Assembly: GCA_003342895.1 (NCBI GenBank)
Contig: PTFA01000191.1
Location: 1,102,589 to 1,166,588, forward strand
Reading direction: 5' to 3'
From: Casuarius casuarius
Lineage: Eukaryota; Chordata; Aves; Casuariiformes; Casuariidae
Length of the DNA: 64,000 nt
In this document: positions 39,701 through 47,325 of the stretch, in pieces
How the letters are laid out: every line of letters begins with the position of its first letter
Numbering within the stretch: the first letter of the stretch is position 1
The notes under the pieces: model-generated
The model's database searches: none
Told to the model about the DNA's origin: nothing
The model's input: the letters and a program-made list of their open reading frames with translations, nothing else
Made by a program: the position numbers and the translations under genes

Positions 39701-42700
39701 TCAGGCACAGCAGAGACTCTGGGTCCAAATGATCAACATTTGTGTTTTATTTGGGCTTGAAGCGAGGAGAAAAGTGGAGCAAAAAGTCATTTTGAGGGAC
39801 CCTCTACCATGGTTGAATAAAGAAACCCTATGCACCTCTCTGCTTGATAATGGAAGATGAAGCAGCAGACAGTGTAAACAGTAGCTATCAGCTGGCTGAT
39901 CTTGCTTTACTGAAATACTTCAAGATAAAATGGTTGTTGTGCAGTCTGTCACAGAAGTCACCTCTTGATATGCAGCTCAGAAACAAGTGGTTTCTCGCTT
40001 CACACCATGGGGGGGAAAAAACGATGCTGCAGCCAGAGTTGCATCCTCTTAAGCACATTTTATGGGCTGAGTCTAGGATATGTGGAGCACCTCCTGGGAA
40101 ATGCGGGGGATCATGAAATCTTACCAAAACGAGCAAGTGCTAAGGGTGTTCAGCATTTTGCAGGGCTCAACCTGGAGGATCTGACATAAAATACTTGCTG
40201 AAAATCCTGTGGAGTAAATGGAATCTGAGCATGTGCTAGAAGGTGAAGTGCAATGCAGTGTAGGATTTATCTCTTTGAATAAAACTGAAGGGGATTTTGA
40301 TGGCTTGATAACAAAATGTCAGATAAACAGTTGAAGACTAACACGTGTAAAAGTTATGTTAAGAATATGTAATTATTTATCTATATCACATTGCTAACAG
40401 CTAACTAGTACTGTTAATTGTTATTAGTGTTTAAACCTCAGTTTGGTGTCCTGGTTGAACTTTGGCTGTGATGTTTATTCCGTTTCTGGGAATTTTTGTA
40501 CATCTCTGACAGATTGTGTGGTGGTGGCAATCACAGCTTGGGAAAAAAAGAATACGATACAAACAGTATAATACCTTTCTCTTGAAAGGAAAAGTTACTG
40601 CAATGTAGGTGGCTGTAACGTGCTGATGCTTCCCCCAGCTTTAAGTTTAGCTTTCCAGCTATAAATGGTGAGTTCTTACTGAATGTAGTGGTATAAGACA
40701 AGTTGTGAATCATCTCCATTTTTTTCCTCTCCTTCACAAATGCCTCTGTGATAGTAGTTAAAAGATTTGTAATTCCATGCTTTACACTGTCATATATTGG
40801 CTGCCATGTCTTTAAATGAAATGCAACCCTTAATCGTATGAAATTTGACAGCCGTTTGAGTTCTGTTTTGACTGTAGCAAAGATTTCAAATTGCAAGTTG
40901 ACATTTGCTTACATTTTGCTAGTTCGCAGAGTAATATCACAAATACCTCCTATTTGATCTTCCTTATTAAAATCAGCTGAAGCTTTATTTCTAGAGCTTA
41001 TTGCAGGATTGTTAATATAACAGTTAATTCTCCTACACCGTTGCCCCTATGTGATTATTTCACAGCACCAGCACAATACACACGCTACACACAAAAGATC
41101 AAAATGATTCCAGCTTGTTTGAGAGATTCAAAAGGGTCTGTGATGCTCTAGACACAAGAGCTGTCATTTAACAGAACAGAATCGCAACTGCATATACATC
41201 AAGGTAGATCAAAGGCAGCTGGGAGGCTGCACATTTACATAGGGACATGGATGATGCTATGGGAACCCAGGAGCTAAGTTGTAGGAGTACGCTGGCAGGA
41301 ACAGAAATAAGGAAGTTCAGTGAGCACCAGCGGGAGGGGCATGTTATTTTTATTTGTTCAGGGGTTTTCTTTACTTTCTTGGCAGATCTGAAAGGGTGCA
41401 AAGGATGCATGAAGCTCCGATCCTTTGTACCCTTACTTTGCTACCCATGTAAATCAGCACCGTTCATGAAATCATTCCAGTTTACACTGCCTGAACATCT
41501 GGACTAAGGTCCCTGCTGCATGTTAATTTCTCCACTGCTTAGAAAACACAAAGGTGAAAAAAGACCCTCAAAGAGAGTAGTTATTAAAAACCCCAAACAT
41601 GCCATTACTGAACTTTAGTGCTTTTTTTAAACTATGAGATGGTAATAAAAAGAAAAAAACTTGAATTCTCTTAATGTTGTGACATTCTGCTGAATTTTTT
41701 TCATTTTTCCCATTTTGCAGGACTGAAAGCAGGAGGGAAATGGTAACTGCTATAAAATCGAAAGGTGAGATATAAATGTTGTGCTGTTTAAAGCTGATGT
41801 CTTATTGTAACTTATATTGTAGAACACCTCTAAGAACATTATGAAACTGAATAGAATATGAATGTAAGGAGATGGGAAAGCCTGGACCTTCTATGTCTCA
41901 ACACAGGAGCAGGCCAATAGGTGATGATGGTAAATTCTGAACCAGAGATGACTTGATTTATAGTGAGTACATTTTGGGAGGAGTAGTGAGCTTTGTGCTT
42001 CAGGGTTTAAATCAAATAGTAGTGAATAGGTAGTAGGAGAAAACCTAGTGAAGGAAGAACCTGAAGATTTTTTTAACTTCCCTCTGAGATATTGGAAGCA
42101 GAAGTAGGTGGGCAGCAGCAAAATGTTTGCATAGTTACAATAGGTAGGCACATAAAAGGGTCTGTGCATATATATATATATATATGTATATATGTCTGGA
42201 ACATTTTTTTACATGAGCAAGCAGGCCTTTTTAATTAATGTTTGGGCCATGCGTGTTTTATTTCTCTTCTGCACTTACTTTTTTAAAGCACCATAATGTC
42301 CAGTGGTGTCTGAAGCTACGTCTTATCAAGCCTCCTAAGTGAAGTGAGCGCTGGGACCAGGGAGTTTTCTGCCTGCAGCTCAGCTTTAGGGACTCTGTAG
42401 TCCTGAATGGTACTGAACATATTTTAGAGGTTTGAAGTTTGAGCTGATTTAAGGACTCTATAAATGATGGCTGCTTTGATGTAATTTTAAAGGCCTCTGT
42501 CACATCACTAGCCCCTTGATTTCTCCAGTGGGGAGTTTGGTCTTTTGGAGCTTTTCAGTGTGTTGGTTCCCTTTCAGTGTATTCAGGCTGGGAAATAGCC
42601 GAGGGTGCAGACTGCACCACTCTGCTGTTCCCAGCAGAGCAGGGCAGAGCTCAGACCCACGTCCTAGGGATGCATGATGAAAGATGCAACTGCTGCATTT

Positions 42701-44173
42701 GTAGATAAGATATTTATATAGCTTGTCATCAAAACTACTAAATACATGAATGGCGCTTCAGTCGAACGTGAGCTGAAATTTCTCTGAGGTAAGACAGCTT
42801 TCCTCTCTCCTGCTGTCTGAATCCCTGCTTCCAGGTCTTATGCCTCATTCAGGGCATCGTGGCTCTTGTACTAACTTTGGACAAACAACAACCCTCTGAA
42901 AATGGTTAAAAATAGGCAGAAAGTACAGCTATGGAAGTAACTATAGGCTTGACTTACACTAGCTTGTACCATTTTCCACAGTGGGTTAAGAGGGAGGAGG
43001 ATGTGTTTGTGGATCTCCCGCAGAGGGGCTGCTTCATGGTGGGGAAGAGAGACGTGTGCATTAAGGCAGCGTCTCCCTGCCCTTCCCCTCTATTCCCACT
43101 GGGGAGCGGCGAGGGCAGGCTCTGCCTTCCAAAGTGGAAAGAAGCATTTAGGCATGCGAGTGCCGTTCCCACTTGGGCTGCCGTTTTCCTGAGCTCTCGA
43201 ATGTGTTTCTGTTGCTGTCACAGGTGTAGTTTTAAATCCAAACATAGTCTTGATAACGCTGAGCCCAGCATTGTCACCAGCAGCTCTCCTAGGCAGTCCT
43301 CCTGTGGTGAAGCAACAACTTTTGTGGGACAGAAAAGGAATGTTCTGTTAAATCAAGGGAAAAGGAAAAATCAACAGTTATTAAATAGCTGAGCTGGCAA
43401 CCTTTACACCTGAATGATTTCATCAGACCTTCCTCTTGAAGAGCTCTGTATATGGTCATGTTTCTCGTTTTTCTCACAGGTCCAATTAATTTACATTTTG
43501 AGGGATCTCTCAGGCATTCAAAATTAAAATGCAGTTCTGTTTATTTCAGTGAAATTTTTAATTACTGGAGCTGTTTATTAAAACCACCAATTCTTTTAAA
43601 TCAATTCTGCCTGCATGCGATCCTATCAAAGTGGTGGTTTTTCATTTGTGATGTCACTGCCATTTTTATGCCAACTTTGTGATGTCATAGTCTGATTGTG
43701 ACTTCACCTCAGGGTCAAGTAGAGGGAGAAAGTGGAACATAATAGAAAAAGCTGTAATTCAGGCAGCAGATGGTCAAGTAAATTGTTTGGAGTGGAAATG
43801 TTCTGTCAAACTACCTTGAGAAACAATGAAGTGAGACTTGCAAATGAATGCACTGTTTCTCCACTGTTTCTCCACGAACAATTCAATTAAGAGACCAAGA
43901 GTTGTTGACAGCACATTGTATTGGAAACGTACACCTACGTCTTGCATGTTTTTAAATACTCTTATGTTCTCTAGCTTTAAACCAGGTTGTCTAGGTACCT
44001 CAAAACAGCTGTAAAATGATTGTTTATGTCACTGCAGAGATACTAAGATTAATTTTTTTTCACCCTCAGCTTTCTGGGGCGAATCTGATGACAGCAACTC
44101 TGAGATTGAGGCTGCTCTGCGTCCACAAACTCACAATACAGAAGCCGATGAATTCGATGACTTCTATGATTAA
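3182..44173 (+). CDS. KIZ: KIZ (kizuna centrosomal protein), 3' part, nine coding exons (gene-level entry)
   Basis: Join of 3182-3449, 11270-11404, 12980-13144, 14768-14918, 18725-18890, 19903-19968, 33233-33332, 41721-41764 and 44070-44173. Every junction is GT-AG and every split codon closes in frame, giving 399 residues and a TAA stop. The C-terminus (ESDDSNSEIEAALRP, ending DDFYD) is what I recognise as kizuna, and the downstream neighbour XRN2 fits the known amniote order. Human KIZ is about 673 residues, so roughly the N-terminal 40 percent lies left of the window. In the known family the protein sits at the centrosome, is phosphorylated by PLK1 and keeps the pericentriolar material together at the mitotic spindle pole; human mutations cause rod-cone dystrophy. 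No enzymatic motif is visible: the protein is rich in Ser, Glu and Lys with short Leu-rich helical stretches. The exon chain is seen in sequence; the gene name rests on recognition of the tail plus synteny. Confidence 0.9.
5788..5818. repeat. Short perfect hairpin, 11-bp stem and 9-nt loop
   Basis: tttcaagtgca (5788-5798) is the exact reverse complement of tgcacttgaaa (5808-5818). The stem does not extend outward, so it is too short for a microRNA precursor. About one such hairpin per window is expected by chance. Confidence 0.5.
6203..6255 (+). repeat. 53-bp repeat, copy A (inverted partner at 9360-9412)
   Basis: This sequence matches the reverse complement of 9360-9412 at 51 of 53 positions. 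The two differences are at 6214 (C versus T, in a CpG of this copy) and 6226 (G versus T). Similarity stops abruptly at the right edge; on the left only a weak gtatac-containing resemblance continues. Family unknown. Confidence 0.9.
9360..9412 (-). repeat. 53-bp repeat, copy B (inverted partner at 6203-6255)
   Basis: It is the reverse-complement partner of copy A. It is bracketed by perfect 8-bp inverted repeats, aatcacta at 9353-9360 and tagtgatt at 9421-9428, which copy A lacks. An A-rich tract lies at 9319-9333. It is too short to assign to a transposon class by eye. Confidence 0.9.
11270..11404 (+). CDS. KIZ: KIZ internal exon, 135 nt, symmetric phase
   Basis: The acceptor is tatctgcag ending 11269; the donor is AAG|GTTAAT at 11405, weak on the intron side. 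Its first base closes the Gly codon begun at 3448, then it reads DCLTFEGFSRLLQFIEDLVE and IASPKCLALYQRGSTSAAKM, a probably helical segment. It leaves two bases (ag). Because it starts and ends in the same phase and is 45 codons long, skipping it would keep the frame. Confidence 0.88.
11405..12979 (+). other. KIZ intron, 1.6 kb
   Basis: Unremarkable AT-rich intron between two phase-symmetric exons. I saw no repeat or RNA gene. Confidence 0.75.
12980..13144 (+). CDS. KIZ: KIZ internal exon, 165 nt, symmetric phase
   Basis: The acceptor is ttttgtag ending 12979; the donor is ATCAG|GTATCG at 13145. It reads S-FCNQTGSLKEEDLEACEAVV then LHQLQGLLQSILNGCLLPEK, a Leu-rich probable helix. An internal GT at 13117 (AAAG|GTAGAA) looks like a better donor, but using it shifts the frame and gives a stop early in the next exon, so 13144 is the productive end. 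The exon is 55 codons and phase-symmetric, so it too can be skipped in frame. Confidence 0.85.
13145..14767 (+). other. KIZ intron, 1.6 kb
   Basis: It holds a short tandem duplication at 13530-13558 (a 15-bp unit, gtgttaaacattta plus one base, twice) and a poly-T run at about 13843-13857. Nothing else was recognised. Confidence 0.75.
13530..13558. repeat. 15-bp direct tandem duplication
   Basis: gtgttaaacattta occurs twice, 15 bases apart, inside a KIZ intron. It is AT-rich and probably a replication-slippage product. Confidence 0.6.
14768..14918 (+). CDS. KIZ: KIZ internal exon, 151 nt
   Basis: The acceptor is tttttcag ending 14767; the donor is CTCAG|GTTAGC at 14919. One base closes an Arg codon, then 50 codons read SDQQLDLAMLWACLSKHALF, LKKHRVLLTDEVAKMFDTLL and ISEKNVQDAQ. 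It ends on a codon boundary. The segment looks helical and amphipathic with several Leu, Lys and Glu, a likely protein-protein interaction surface (inference). Confidence 0.9.
15663..15728. repeat. (TG)n followed by TA/GTA-rich microsatellite
   Basis: About fifteen TG units (to about 15694) are followed by interrupted tatatgtatatatgtatg sequence. It is a compound dinucleotide repeat and a likely length-variable locus. Confidence 0.95.
17718..17761. repeat. Perfect 14-bp inverted repeat with 16-nt spacer
   Basis: tatttgttgaacaa-type arms: 17718-17731 pairs exactly with 17748-17761. The surrounding 100 bases are very AT-rich with repeated gataat motifs, so it could extrude or form an RNA hairpin. 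No gene is associated. Confidence 0.6.
18725..18890 (+). CDS. KIZ: KIZ internal exon, 166 nt
   Basis: The acceptor is a T-rich tract ending gctgtag at 18724; the donor is CAAG|GTAACA at 18891. It starts on a codon boundary and reads ALPLLREVLPEECEDRSSVQ, SNESSYSLPSILNDSGEIKQ and AKHAHWLDSFGTREQ, leaving one base (g). The Ser-rich stretch around SNESSYSLPS has several possible kinase sites, but I cannot map the known PLK1 site to it. Confidence 0.88.
18891..19902 (+). other. KIZ intron, 1.0 kb
   Basis: AT-rich intron sequence; nothing distinctive seen. Confidence 0.75.
19903..19968 (+). CDS. KIZ: KIZ internal exon, 66 nt, symmetric phase
   Basis: The acceptor is cacatacag ending 19902; the donor is ACAG|GTAAAA at 19969. 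With the carried-in base it reads EVTSWCEDESKEENVVEKIP then IT, strongly acidic, leaving one base. At 22 codons with equal entry and exit phase it is a cassette-exon candidate. Confidence 0.85.
21230..21245. repeat. 16-base G homopolymer
   Basis: Uninterrupted G run followed by aggga, inside the largest KIZ intron. Such runs are G-quadruplex-prone in the transcribed strand sense and often miscounted in assemblies. Confidence 0.95.
29590..30250 (+). repeat. Possible old interspersed repeat, class undetermined
   Basis: A purine-rich stretch with phrases such as gctgtgaagggtcttaaagg (29788-29807), a following gtgaagaacaag, and aacccagtaaaggc resembles, from memory, a dispersed amniote repeat with a ggctgtgaagggccttgaag-like core. 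The match is partial, edges are uncertain and I cannot assign a family. It could instead be unique intron sequence. Confidence 0.3.
31989..32007. repeat. G-rich run (6 G, A, 12 G)
   Basis: A near-homopolymeric G run in a KIZ intron, one of three long G runs on the transcript-sense strand of this gene. Confidence 0.95.
33233..33332 (+). CDS. KIZ: KIZ internal exon, 100 nt
   Basis: The acceptor is tacttaacag ending 33232; the donor is TCAAG|GTAAAT at 33333. It reads G-CNIGDNSSKTKQRQEMSSEA then SSSSNEGRIPFS, leaving two bases. It is Ser-rich and low in complexity, typical of a disordered linker. It follows the largest KIZ intron in the window (13.3 kb). Confidence 0.85.
34196..34237. repeat. 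Exact 21-bp tandem duplication
   Basis: Two adjacent identical copies of ctgcttacacgacatcaata plus t (34196-34216 and 34217-34237), each with a CpG. There is no mismatch, so the duplication is recent, conserved, or an assembly artefact. Confidence 0.95.
34675..34687. repeat. 13-base G homopolymer
   Basis: Uninterrupted G run in a KIZ intron, transcript-sense strand. Confidence 0.9.
36764..36782 (+). promoter_or_regulatory. CTCF-like binding site
   Basis: tgaccatcagggggcactc matches the core of the vertebrate CTCF motif (CCA..AGGGGGC.C) with an intact AGGGGGCAC centre. It lies in an otherwise AT-rich KIZ intron (33333-41720). This is a motif match only; occupancy is not known. Confidence 0.5.
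37331..37347. repeat. 17-base A homopolymer
   Basis: Uninterrupted A run preceded by tcttgtttt. No retrocopy was recognised upstream of it. Confidence 0.9.
41446..41505. repeat. Possible ancient amniote palindromic repeat remnant
   Basis: catgtaaatcagcac followed about 20 bases later by tttacactgcctgaacatct and gga resembles, from memory, an old sauropsid/amniote dispersed sequence with gtgtaaatcagc and tttacaccagctgaggatct halves. It is highly diverged and the class is uncertain. Confidence 0.35.
41721..41764 (+). CDS. KIZ: KIZ internal micro-scale exon, 44 nt
   Basis: The acceptor is cattttgcag ending 41720; the donor is AAAG|GTGAGA at 41765. With carried-in bases it reads R-TESRREMVTAIKSK, basic and helical, and leaves one base. 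The exon is very short and isolated by 8.4 kb and 2.3 kb introns, so recognition may need enhancers. The phases of the exons on both sides need exactly this exon: skipping it would shift the terminal exon out of frame. Confidence 0.82.
42168..42194. repeat. (TA)n microsatellite
   Basis: About ten TA units with a single G interruption, in the last visible KIZ intron. Confidence 0.9.
43851..43872. repeat. Exact 11-bp tandem duplication
   Basis: cactgtttctc occurs twice head to tail in a KIZ intron; probable slippage. Confidence 0.8.
44070..44173 (+). CDS. KIZ: KIZ terminal coding exon and stop codon
   Basis: The acceptor is a pyrimidine-rich tract ending caccctcag at 44069. It reads A-FWGESDDSNSEIEAALRP then QTHNTEADEFDDFYD and stops at TAA 44171-44173. 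The acidic, Ser/Asp-rich tail ending DDFYD is the most diagnostic part of the protein and is what identifies the gene as kizuna. Confidence 0.92.
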
Positions 44174-44198
44174 GATGCCATGCTTGCTTTGGGGAAAA

Positions 44199-44204
44199 AA
44201 TAAA
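44199..44204 (+). terminator. KIZ: KIZ poly(A) signal AATAAA
   Basis: A canonical AATAAA begins 25 nt after the stop codon. A GT-rich stretch (44231-44243, tgctgttgtgtct) lies at the expected distance for a downstream element, so cleavage near 44215-44225 would give a 3' UTR of only about 45-50 nt. A second AATAAA at 44421-44426 could serve a longer form. Confidence 0.6.
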
Positions 44205-44420
44205 CAATATCATTTTGCACAAGTTGAGAGTGCTGTTGTGTCTACAGTGCAGCTCATCATTGTATTTTGTATTTAGATTTTTCTTTGACTATAAATATTA
44301 CTCAATACTACACAGAGCCTCCTTGTACATCTGCTTTCTCTTAACTGCTAAGTTCTCCTTACCTGAAGTAAATCCTGCCCAGCAAGACCAAGCCTATTTA
44401 TGATGTATTTTTCTTGGGGG

Positions 44421-44426
44421 AATAAA
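44421..44426 (+). terminator. KIZ: Second possible KIZ poly(A) signal
   Basis: AATAAA follows a TTTTTCTTGGGGG stretch, about 250 nt after the KIZ stop. It would give a roughly 270-nt 3' UTR if the proximal signal is bypassed. It is a motif match only. Confidence 0.35.
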
Positions 44427-47239
44427 TGAAGATACATCCTTAGATGTCCACCTGCTCAGAGATGCTTATTTAGTGCTAGTCTGTAAGCATTATCACCTCG
44501 GAGGGTGTCTTCAGAATAACCTCTTTCTCAGGGAGGGAGCTGGGTCAGTCCATGTTGTATCCTGTTTCTTTCTCTTACTGGGGCTCAGTGCCAGTTGCGC
44601 GCAGTCCCCTGCTCACAGTGAATGTCTGTGGCACAGTGCCAGCAGGAAAGGCAAAAGCCACACGTGTGTAACAGGTAATCCCTGTGTGGGAGGTGAATAG
44701 GGTGTCACAAATGAGGTGTCAATCAATAATGATCTGGAATGATACCCCTGAGCTCAAAGTCCAAAAGGGCTTGTCAGTTTGACAACATTAGGCTTGCACT
44801 GAAAGTGCTCCCAGCCACTGAAAGCCACAGACAATGTTCCTGCACAGTGATGGTCATCTTTTGGGCAGAGGCAGCATTATGTCAAGTGCATGTATTTCTC
44901 TCTGTGAATGTTTTTTGTGAGCCATAAGCTCTGATCAAGTTCGAACCAAGAGCCACAAGAGATGTTGACAAACACCACTGGGAAATGATAGTTGAAACAT
45001 CATAGTCGCAGCAAAATAATAGTTCTAAGGCTAATGGAGACCTGGTTTACAAAGACTTTGTGTTTCATGATCGCATGTTGTAGCCTATAAGGCATGGGCT
45101 CTCACTGAAACCTCTTCTACAAGCAGAGCTGTTCCTAGCTGCTTCCCATGACTGCTCTAGGAGAGTTTCCTGCTCTTGGCCTTTGCAGTAGTTGGGCCAT
45201 CAGCAGACTCACTTTTTACCTGTATGCTTATTTCTGCAAAACTGGTAAGAATCTTGTTTGCTTGTGATTTTTCTCTTATTAACTTGAGTTATAATTAGCC
45301 AATGGTTTAAAAGTTCATGGGGATGCTGTGTGTAGTGTAATCACATAAGGAAACATCATGACACTGACAAACTATAATATACAAGGGATTTTGCACTTGT
45401 ACTAAATTTATGAAGTCACTTCCAGGCATGCCTTCTAAAGGCCATTAAATTATGGGTGAAGTTGAAGGAAGAATAGTGTTAAGTGTGCGTAGTGAAGGCA
45501 GAAGATGGAAGGGACAATAGCCTGGAGGAGCAAGCAGAAGGGAGAGGGGAGCAAGGTTGGCTGCGATGGGGTGCGTTGAAGCAAGGCAAAGCCAGCAGCT
45601 GATGGGGAAGCCTGTTCAGTCGTCACCTGTGGGACCTCAGCTAAGCACTTGGTGCCAGAGCTCAGTGCCTTGCTGGCTTCTGATATCTGCCAGCGGGCTG
45701 GTGAGGGGAGAGGATAGGAGATGTGCTTGCATCTCCCTTATTGAAATCCCACTCAGAAGTCAGTCTGACTCATGTGTTAGTCTGGAAACCATACAAGGCT
45801 TGCTGCTTTTTTCAAGTGGTAGACTGTTTCTTAAATCGGGAACTGGAAATAAAGTCCCAAGCCTTAGGCTTACTCAGCTTTCTTACAACTGTTTTTCTCA
45901 GGCTGTTGAAGCCAGAAGTTTCCCCTATGCCAGCCCAGACATAAAGGGCATTCACTGTATCTGCTTTAGGCTACTAACTACCTCCACTTCAGGTGCTCCA
46001 ACACCACTGCTGGAGGCTTCCTCACTGCAGTAGCTGTACAGGGAGTTAGGGCACAATTTGGGGAACCACCTTGTGTGGCTGTGCTACCAAATAATTTGGG
46101 TCCTGGGCTTCTGGTTGTTCCTGCCACCCTTATACTAATGCCCTCTGAGGTGCAACCTAGCTGCAGCACTGAGCATAATTTGCCTTCAGCTGCCACTGCT
46201 AATTCATGGGGGGATAGGATTGCTCGAGGCTTGGCTCCTGATATCTCAGCAAGTTTTACAGCCTCAGCTACCCACCCCCTGCTGCATGCAGTCCTGTGCT
46301 TTAGGGCAGGTTGTGGGTATCCCTTGCTGCTATGTTATGAGAGCACAGTTCTGGTAGGAGATGTTGGGACTTCGCAATGCAATGTATTGCAATGCAGCCC
46401 CCCTATGATTGCAGGCACTTGGAACTGCAAAAATGTGCACTCACAATTAACTAGCACACAGAGGCAGCAGGAAGCATGGAGGAGGCTTGGGCTGCTCTGC
46501 GTCACTTTGCTGAGGAGTCTTGTAAGTGTTTTTCTGTAGAGGGGGTAAACATGGTAGCAGATCCCCACTCTGAGCGCAAATCACACTGAATAAATACAAG
46601 TGTATGGGCCCAGATCCGAGGTCAGAAATAATTGGGATGTTACATTGCTGCAGTTTCTCCCATTGGCACGTTGAGAAGCTCTACACCCAGTAAACAAGCT
46701 GCTATCTTTTCTCCTAACAGCTCATCCAGTGGCTGCATCTCAGTGTAGATGTTTTAGGTGAGACATTCAGAGCTGCTTTGTGTTGTCCTCATGCTGTGCA
46801 CTGAGGCAGAAAGGAGCTGAACTCACTACAAGTCTCACAGAAATGAACATTACGCACCTTGCAGTCAGGAGAGTCTCAGGAGCAAGGACTGCCTGTGGCA
46901 TACTCTTCCCTCTTTTACCTGTCATCTCCAGGGACTGATTTTGGGTAAAACTTCCACCCACAATAAAAAAGAATAGGCTTTTGTTTGTAGGAGTTCATGA
47001 AAATGCACCTTGAGATATATATATATTCTTTTTGAAACAAAAGCCATTTTGCCACCTGCCCAAAACTAAACTGATATAAAACTGTAAATAGGTTTCAAAG
47101 ATGGGATTAGACAAATGAATGCAAAAAGAGAACCGTCAGTAGCTGTTTAACAGTGTGATCTAGGTGAATATTCTTTCTCCAGCGTGTAAACTGCTGAGTG
47201 GGAGATGCTGAGAGGCTCTACCCAGGCAAGGGTGACTCC

Positions 47240-47325
47240 GTTTCCTTCCTTTCTGAAACATCTGCTAATGTGGCTAATGGGAACAGGGCGTTAGGCTAGA
47301 TGGATCTTTGATCTTCTTTAGTGCA
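47240..47325 (+). mobile_element. Decayed CR1-type LINE 3' end
   Basis: The order of ttccttcctttctgaaacat, ctgctaatgtggctaatggg, ttaggctagatggatctttg and atc follows the 3' region I remember for old sauropsid CR1 elements (cttcctctgaagcatctgg, then gggctagatggacc, then ttggtctga). It is diverged, truncated and lacks any coding part. The terminal short repeats of young avian CR1 copies are not visible. Confidence 0.6.

Larger units (their letters stand above)
33333..41720 (+). other. KIZ intron, 8.4 kb
   Basis: It holds the exact 21-bp tandem duplication (34196-34237), a 13-base G run (34675-34687), a CTCF-like site (36764-36782), a 17-base A run (37331-37347) and a possible ancient repeat (41446-41505). 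No coding exon was recognised. Confidence 0.75.
41765..44069 (+). other. Last KIZ intron in the window, 2.3 kb
   Basis: It holds a TA microsatellite (42168-42194) and an exact 11-bp tandem duplication (43851-43872). The somewhat GC-richer part at 42930-43390 has an open frame of 153 codons that I could not match to anything. Confidence 0.7.

Noticed and set aside
45557..46539. Two + strand frames of 158 and 154 codons in the intergenic region
   Set aside because: No recognisable domain, no exon chain and GC-richer background; likely chance.
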